Source: Phoronis australis
Taxonomy: Eukaryota > Phoronida > Phoronidae
Direction: 5' to 3'
Assembly (NCBI GenBank): GCA_002633005.1
Contig: NMRA01000286.1
Location: 96,067-160,066 of the forward strand
DNA length: 64,000 nucleotides
Shown here: positions 58,601 through 64,000 of the stretch, in pieces
Position numbering within the stretch: position 1 is the stretch's first letter
Layout of the letters: each line of letters opens with the position of its first letter
Notes under the pieces: generated by a model
What the model was told of the DNA's origin: nothing
The model's input: the letters and a program-made list of their open reading frames with translations, nothing else
The model's database searches: none
Program-made: the position numbers and the translations under genes

Positions 58601-61600
58601 AAATGTAATCGGCCGTAATCTTTCTTACAAAAGTGCTAACGCATCACACGATTCAGTTGACTATTTAGCTAAGAAATGCTTAATTGTCATCAAGGTCGGG
58701 TATGCCATGAATGGTTCAGTTTTGAAGATAGTAATAAAACAGACCGATCGAATTTTACTAGTAAAACAATTATTACTCAGTCTGATAGAACAATTAAAAT
58801 CAATGTAATTCTATTCAAGGTTTTGAGGCACCAAACTTGATTTAATTGAAACTTGACTCAAAAATCCACCAATCACATGTTTCACTTTCACATTTCTTGG
58901 TATTTAGCATTTCTGGAAAATTATTAAAAATGGTTGTTTCAGTTTATTTTTCCTAAGTTAATGAACTCGACAATGTATCCAATTAAAGCAATGTTTCCGA
59001 GTCTGAGCTGGCTGCCTGATGTTGTGGAAAGCAAGAGGCGTCATATACACAAAGGATTTTGAGATCATAGTGGCCATCCCGAGCAACACTTCATTTTCGC
59101 AGCATATTAAACAGCCTGAAGTTCACTGTATCAAAGTTACGAGTAAACAGATACCGTCCATCCAAAATCAGCATCAAGCTTACGAAGCTGACGACTGATT
59201 ACCTGTGACCGTTTCTGCTGGATTTTGTGTTAAAAGGCTTGTTTCCTAAAAATCTCAGCGATGCACACACATTGAGTTACTATTTACTACAAGGTATATT
59301 GTGTGTCATTTGATATTGATTATTTCCCCTTGACGTTTCAGTATGGCTGTATAGCGGCCATCTTCCTCTGTACATTCCTCTTCAACATCACTTGGCAGTT
59401 TACGCAGTTCACCCTACTTCTCCAATCTATGGCTACATTTGGAGCCTGGGCACTCATGTTTATTTCTACCAAAAAGGTGTGTTATATTTATTAATCTTAA
59501 TAACATTATTTACGCAAAATTGTTTAAAGACACGACAAAGCTGTCTGTTTTCAACTCTAATGCACCCTTTCTAAAACTCACGGCATATTTGTCGATCCCA
59601 AAAGAGAAACAATAGGCATTTCTTCTTTAAGGTTAATTTGATTGTCAAAGTTGGTTTTACTGATGAGACTGTAACATCTCTCCACAAGCTCATCTTGTGG
59701 CTTAGTTTACTTTGGACAAGCTTTCATCTGTGTTCACATATGAACTGTTTGTTATGTGATCTACTGTTGCTCTTTTGAGGATCAGCAAATATACGGTCAG
59801 TTGGAGAGGCTTGTATCGAAGTTGTAAATAACCTCCACTAGTGTTTCTTCAACCAATTTTGTTGCTGTTGAATTGTTCTAACTTTTTTTATTAGTTTGTT
59901 AACTGTAACATAGATGGCGTAGTCTGTTCAGTTTGGTTGCGTGTCCTGCCCAAAGTCTGAGTAGGTAATGCGAAAAGAAAATCTTGACTTTAACTGACGT
60001 CCCTTGCACAGGCTGCACTTGGGGCCAATAATTTGCCAAAACAGTATCAAAATATGTGTATTTAATTAATAAATTAGCAATTTGTCTATCGTTACTGAAA
60101 TCTACTGGCACGATGGCGTTGCAGTAACCAACGCATGTAAATCACTGGTACAAAAAGGTACAAAGTTGTTTTGTCAAAAATTAAACTTTTTGATATTTTG
60201 ACTTACAAAACATGGTGCATTTTGATTCAAGATGACGCTTCAATGTCATTGGTCAGTGGTGACTACCGTTGCAGGTGGTAGTGATGTACATATGCATCTT
60301 CATCTCTCTACTATGCGTGTGTGCTCTGCAGTTCTTTCACAAGATGATCCTCGGTTCTCTCGTCGTTGCCTTCATTCCTGCTGCCTTCATAGTCATGGCT
60401 GTTTCGGTCAGTATTTCTTTGCAACCCGTTTCATCAAAAGTATTAATTACCTAGTCAGAGATTTTGTTAAGTGTCTGCCATCGGACTGTGTCTGATTTAC
60501 TTTCACAATATCTGATTGATTTTAGTTAAGTCCACGCATTTGCCCGATTTAGTTCTGGGAATGTCAATGGCACTTTTATTTCTACTGCAGTAACTGTCCT
60601 CTCCTTAGATGGGTGTATACACCACTTCACGGCGCCGCAGACTCTGGGTTTTTTGTGAAAATTTGAACTCCAAGTTATGGAATCCAGTATAAACTCCTTC
60701 AATGGGGAATTTTGTTTGGCTGATTTTCAAAATGTCCTGACACTTAGGGAAAAAAGGTCCAGGACCTAGAAAAAATAGCAAAATCTCTGCCCAGTATTGC
60801 ATTGTCATTATATACCTTAACTGATGGAGGACTTTTGATAATGCAAAATATCTTTTCTTCAATTTGTAGATTATGTCTGTAATAGCGAACTTTTCAGGTT
60901 ATTTTTTTACTGTAGACTTCGTACTGATTGGAAGTTGGAAACAGCAATTCCTTTTGTTTGAAATTGATCAGTTGATTTATTACATCCTTTTCTTTCAGGA
61001 CAAACTACAGCTGAAGCAACAGAAATCTGGTGTAGTTAAATCACTCGCCGTGGTCTTCACAGAATCTGTCTCAGTTCTCACCCTCATGATTGTTATTAGC
61101 ACCCTGATTAAGGTAATAAAAATCGATGTGGAAAAAACAGTAGATTAAATAAGTCCAGTGAATTGTTGTGGTGCCTAAACTCAATATGCTTTGAGCAATA
61201 TTCTCTTGCTTTTAAATGGAACTAGCAAGCTAATTCATAATCTCTGTGATTCCTTGGCCAAACTAGTTGAATATGAAGTAGGTTGAAAATTGCCAAATGT
61301 TTCTAATAACGAAGTTTGTGGCGAAAATGATCCGCCGCCAAATCAGAGAACAGTGTCCAGTGAGTATCGTGACGTGGTGCTGGGGAATAACACTGCATGA
61401 TGTGGGCTATGTGAGCTCCTGAGGTACGTTATTAGTGCAAAGGTACCCTGTTTGCAGAATTTTTTATTTCACATTTACAAGTTGTCAATGAATACAACTG
61501 CACTTTGTTTAGAGAAGATGATGTTCAAATAGCATAGATTGCCGTTTAGTTCCTGCTATACATTAGCATACTTAGTAGCTTGGAAATACGTCTTTAACCT

Positions 61601-63882
61601 TTAGCTAGGTATTCAAAGCTGATACAAACCCTGCCTTCTGTCAAAAAAACCTTAACAGTAATTTCGATTTAGACTTCTTACCTCTCTCAAAAGTGCTTAC
61701 TTAGAGTAGAAATGATTACTGGGTTTGTGAAGAATGGGCTCGACATGTCGAGTTGACCCTCCGGCTGAGCGCGGCCTTAAGAAAAGTTGAACTGCGACGT
61801 CTTTCCAAACCCAGAAATCACTTCTAACCTAAGTGAGGGATAATAAGTGGTCAGAAGGCTTGTTTACAGCTGCTTTAAAATTCTATGTTTTGTGCAATAT
61901 TTAGTAATGACTGGCAAAATATTCAACTAAGGACTGAGTGAAAATGATGAGAAGATGGTACAGTTTTTATGGTATTTTGTATTTTGGAGAGGAATCTTCC
62001 TCTTGAAGCGTATGTTCAATAATTGTCTTGTGTCTTGTATTTCTAGGAAAATTTAAGTTGGAATTCGACCTTTAATATCGCAATGAAATGTGATTTTTGC
62101 AAAAGTGTGACTTATTTCCAGTCAAAATTACCTTGAATTACTCAACTGCATTCAAGCTGCAAAAAGATTGTAAATCAAATTTATTCTGTCTCGGATTAAA
62201 CTTAAATTTCTTTCAAGTTCCTGACAAGTTTTGATTAGTTGTTTAATAAAAACCCAGCATGCTGCCAAAGAGTTTCTTTTTGCAGCCAAAATTTGCCCAG
62301 TCGCGCTCTATAAGTTTTATCCAACAGTAACCATTTTGTTGTAATTTTCACCTTACTGTACCTTTTTAACATGCTTTCCGTGTAGTCCAGTTCTTTCGTT
62401 TAAAAATTTCTCTAATTAGCAAATACTTACCTTATCCGAATAAATAGCATCAGGCGTGTGATGGAAAGTCTGATTCTCTCTCAACAGGCTGTAATTCAGT
62501 TGGATGCTGACGAGCATATCTTCAAGTTTGTTCTCAACAAACTGGGACTAGGCACGTATTCGCTTGACTTTGATGTCCGACTATATATGTGTAATGGAGC
62601 GTTCGAGGCCCTACCCTGGGACACGTTCGGCAGGCTGACGTCAAATTACATGTTTCCCTGCTATGCCATTTCTCACGCGATACTGCTGTTAGCAGTTGTG
62701 TGGGGTTTTGTACAAAGGACAAGGTACAGTGTCTGAAATGCATTCTGTAGCCCTGCAGTTGTGATGAGAAATCTTCATATTCAGTGAACAGTGAATTCTG
62801 ATTCAGCATCCCAACCTCGCCGACCAATCACTGTAGTGGCCACAATTTTGCTAGGCTATGTGTGTAACACTTCGGTTTCACTCCCATGGTCTTGAGTAAT
62901 TTTGCAAGTTGTTTACTTCACGGAATTTGTGTACCTCCGACAGAATTGTAGTCATAACAATGCCACTTTGTCTCACGTACCATGAGTCATCACAAAGTTA
63001 ATTCAGTTGTTGTATGTAATTTTATTGTTATGATCACATACTTTTCGTGCTAGGAACTTGGTGTACAGTACGCACCCTTGGTAGTCAAGGCCGCTGGGTC
63101 AACTATTACATAAACAACATGAAAGTCCTAGCTCCAAGACAACCAGACTTTACTTGAGACAACTTGAAAATCAACCAGTTGTGCATCGTGCTTTTAGTAA
63201 ACTTCCAAGTATCACGTGATGTGATTGGTCAATATTTGAGTTGAGTTATGATTAAAGATTGGGGTGTGGTTTCGGGGGCATGGTCGTGGTAAAAATTTAA
63301 TTTCATTTATCCAGTGTATTCTTCACTCCAAAAGTTTCTGCCAGTGGTCAGGAGTAATATTTCTTTACCAACCACAAACAGCTCAACTTCAGTGTAAACA
63401 CTTTCTTACAATCAGATAAGTGACCTTTATAAAATTTTCTTACGAGTTAACAGAGTTGTAGGTCAGTAATTGATCAAAGAGGTACATTACCTGTGACTTG
63501 ATTTAATTAAACTATTATGGGAAATTCTGTCAAATATCAATGCTTAGTTTGTTAGCATCAAACACATGATTGTATTTAATTGTAAAACGCTCGTTTTGAT
63601 TTGATGATCTGTGTAATATCTTGTTTGATAATTGTTTCTTGTTTTTCTGACAGGGTTAGCCCATCGGCCAATTGTCCTCTGTTTTCTGACTGTCCAGAGT
63701 GGACGTTCCATATCATCCAGTGTGTATTCTTCGGAGCGCTTGCCATGTCCACTCAAAGAATGAGGTACTTCTGGATACCCTACATGTGTATCCTCGCCAG
63801 TGCCGCCATATCTCACCGTGCATTCTGGGATGTGTTATGGGACAAACTGGCGGGTGGAAGGGACCTTGTTCGTAAACTAGGG
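52422..63882 (+). CDS. DPY19L3: DPY19L3-type C-mannosyltransferase, first ten coding exons (3' part beyond window)
   Basis: Multi-pass ER membrane GT-C enzyme that attaches mannose from dolichyl-phosphate mannose to Trp in WxxW/C motifs of thrombospondin repeats and type I cytokine receptors. Ten exons splice in phase to 524 codons (human DPY19L3 is about 716 aa). Seen in order: a polar N-tail; a first membrane helix; the luminal EVEREISFRTESGLYYSYYK signature; NIYQEV and YFYI; PLRENWSLPF; FLFNITWQFTQF; LQFFHKMILGSL; DEHIFKF; DTFGRLTSN; and ALAMSTQRMRYFW. REISFRTE..LYYSYYK and NIYQEV favour the L3 branch over L1/L2/L4, from memory. The ATG is chosen because it lies two bases after an acceptor and the open frame upstream is intronic. 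Confidence 0.95.
53264..53371 (+). pseudogene. THAP zinc-finger relic in DPY19L3 intron 1
   Basis: The frame reads CCVAGCFNNNKKHWHLKYYK then FPKNPEARKLR, framed by stops. The spacing C..C-x-N and KFPKNPE.R matches the start of a C2CH THAP domain. The second half of the finger is missing. It is likely a fragment of a THAP-type transposase or host THAP gene. Confidence 0.65.
53906..53996 (+). CDS. DPY19L3: DPY19L3 coding exon 2
   Basis: EVEREISFRTESGLYYSYYK then QFVMASSVRQ plus one base. This first luminal loop is the most conserved part of the family and holds the acidic residues thought to be catalytic. Confidence 0.96.
54915..55036 (+). CDS. DPY19L3: DPY19L3 coding exon 3
   Basis: Completes Gly and encodes LYELTHDNITEHPSTINILE then RFNIYQEVVLGVIYRYFNIQ. 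The acceptor is ttctag and the donor gtgagc. Confidence 0.95.
55642..55731. mobile_element. Small hairpin element (90 bp)
   Basis: AGTTGGATATAA at the left and TTATATCCAACT at the right are perfect 12-base inverted repeats. It has no coding content and lies in intron 3 of the DPY19L3-like gene. Confidence 0.6.
56084..56437 (+). repeat. 30-bp tandem repeat array, interrupted by a miniature element
   Basis: About six units of GGTTCTATAGCTCAGACTAG plus AACAAGAGAG. Two lie before 56138 and the remainder after 56303. On the minus strand the array reads as a 10-residue YRTLSCSSLS repeat, which is a by-product of the period and not evidence of a protein. Confidence 0.9.
56138..56303. mobile_element. 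Miniature element of the 5-bp-TSD family, copy 5 (166 bp)
   Basis: Ends are CAATGGCGGATTAAG and TTGGATCCGCCCTTG. It is inserted in the 30-bp array, whose other units show the empty site. Flanks CTCTA and CTATA match at four of five. G-rich and C-rich tracts lie just inside the ends. Confidence 0.85.
56479..56618 (+). CDS. DPY19L3: DPY19L3 coding exon 4
   Basis: TEPIYFYIRTVFNLQGVLVG then membrane sequence, ending FYLVN plus two bases of Arg. The donor is gtagcc. Confidence 0.94.
57549..58222 (+). mobile_element. Dispersed repeat family P copy
   Basis: Runs from GTGCGCCTGCATATTTTAAT (hairpin start) to GTGGGTGCATTTCAAGG and TTGCTCTTGTC. It carries CCCCCTAGTGGCAATTTTAG once instead of the tandem internal units. 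It lies in intron 4 of the DPY19L3-like gene, 56 bases before exon 5. Confidence 0.78.
58278..58398 (+). CDS. DPY19L3: DPY19L3 coding exon 5
   Basis: Completes Arg and encodes MDVTRADYSIPLRENWSLPF then WLQQICLTYYFRSTVSVKH. PLRENW is a hallmark of the DPY19 family. The donor is gtaagt. Confidence 0.95.
59342..59476 (+). CDS. DPY19L3: DPY19L3 coding exon 6
   Basis: 45 codons, YGCIAAIFLCTFLFNITWQF through FISTKK. The F.LTWQFxQF motif matches DPY19L3. Confidence 0.94.
60275..60406 (+). CDS. DPY19L3: DPY19L3 coding exon 7
   Basis: 44 codons, VVVMYICIFISLLCVCALQF then FHKMILGSLVVAFIPAAF. LQFFxxMILGSLL is conserved in L3. The donor is gtcagt. Confidence 0.93.
60999..61112 (+). CDS. DPY19L3: DPY19L3 coding exon 8
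   Basis: 38 codons, DKLQLKQQKSGVVKSLAVVF through VISTLIK: a cytosolic loop followed by a membrane helix. It is less conserved, but phase and position fit. Confidence 0.88.
62488..62723 (+). CDS. DPY19L3: DPY19L3 coding exon 9
   Basis: AVIQLDADEHIFKFVLNKLG, then FGRLTSNYMFPCYAISHAIL and a membrane helix, ending QRT plus two bases of Arg. DEHIFKF and the TFGRL motif are conserved. Confidence 0.95.
63654..63882 (+). CDS. DPY19L3: DPY19L3 coding exon 10
   Basis: Completes Arg and encodes VSPSANCPLFSDCPEWTFHI, then FFGALAMSTQRMRYFWIPYM and ...LVRKLG. The donor is gtatgt. The remaining luminal C-terminal domain is off the right edge. Confidence 0.94.
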
Positions 63883-64000
63883 GTATGTAAAATCTGTATA
63901 GCATAATAGCTTTTATCCTATATATGTTTGAATATGGGTCTCATTGGGACATTTCGAGATGAAATGAATTCTCTATAGGATATAGCAATAGTATTCCTGT

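Noticed and set aside
1-64000. CRISPR arrays, bacterial operons, viral genes
   Set aside because: None seen. The direct repeats present have no regular spacer structure, and the genes are intron-containing animal genes.

Overview
This is animal nuclear DNA: AT-rich, with short coding exons bounded by GT...AG introns and many small DNA-transposon derivatives. Exons of three conserved animal genes can be followed codon by codon, and a fourth gene is recognisable by its domains. I see nothing bacterial or viral. The species cannot be fixed. Gene content and repeat style suggest a marine invertebrate, perhaps a non-vertebrate deuterostome, but that is an inference.

Layout. (1) 327-12591, plus strand: the last seven coding exons of a voltage-gated K+ channel beta subunit (Kv-beta, aldo-keto reductase fold; KCNAB / Drosophila Hyperkinetic type). 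The 5' part lies off the left edge. Its 6.4-kb intron 3635-10073 is mostly three DNA-element insertions in a row. (2) 12592-24925: no coding exon recognised. It holds a possible 3'UTR exon at 18511, two adjacent miniature elements, and a short 5-bp-TSD element. (3) 24926-32641, minus strand: a complete PIH1D1 gene (R2TP/HSP90 co-chaperone adaptor) in nine exons. A 691-bp block holding its penultimate exon is present twice, with a single N at the junction. (4) 32642-38457: a large direct duplication, nested miniature elements and a dispersed repeat. (5) 38458-39818, minus strand: a two-exon secreted protein with a signal peptide, a partial C-type-lectin-like segment and a TLDc domain, apparently with a frameshift at the start of TLDc. 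(6) 39819-52419: mostly non-coding and repeat-rich, with a 52-bp perfect palindrome and a tRNA-like sequence. (7) 52422-63882, plus strand: the first ten coding exons (524 codons) of a DPY19L3-type tryptophan C-mannosyltransferase, running off the right edge. Its introns carry a THAP-domain relic, hairpin elements and a 30-bp tandem array with a miniature element inserted in it.

The genes do not form a functional cluster: Kv-beta is a cytosolic channel subunit, PIH1D1 a cytosolic/nuclear chaperone adaptor, the TLDc protein is probably secreted, and DPY19L3 is an ER membrane enzyme. The most notable signals are in the mobile DNA. One is a family of miniature elements (five copies, one nested in another) with CA..GGCGGAT-type ends and 5-bp target duplications. 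Another is a 2.1-kb element whose ends are built from repeated TGTTACATTTTA blocks. Two gene-structure anomalies also stand out: the duplicated PIH1D1 exon and the frameshift in the TLDc gene.
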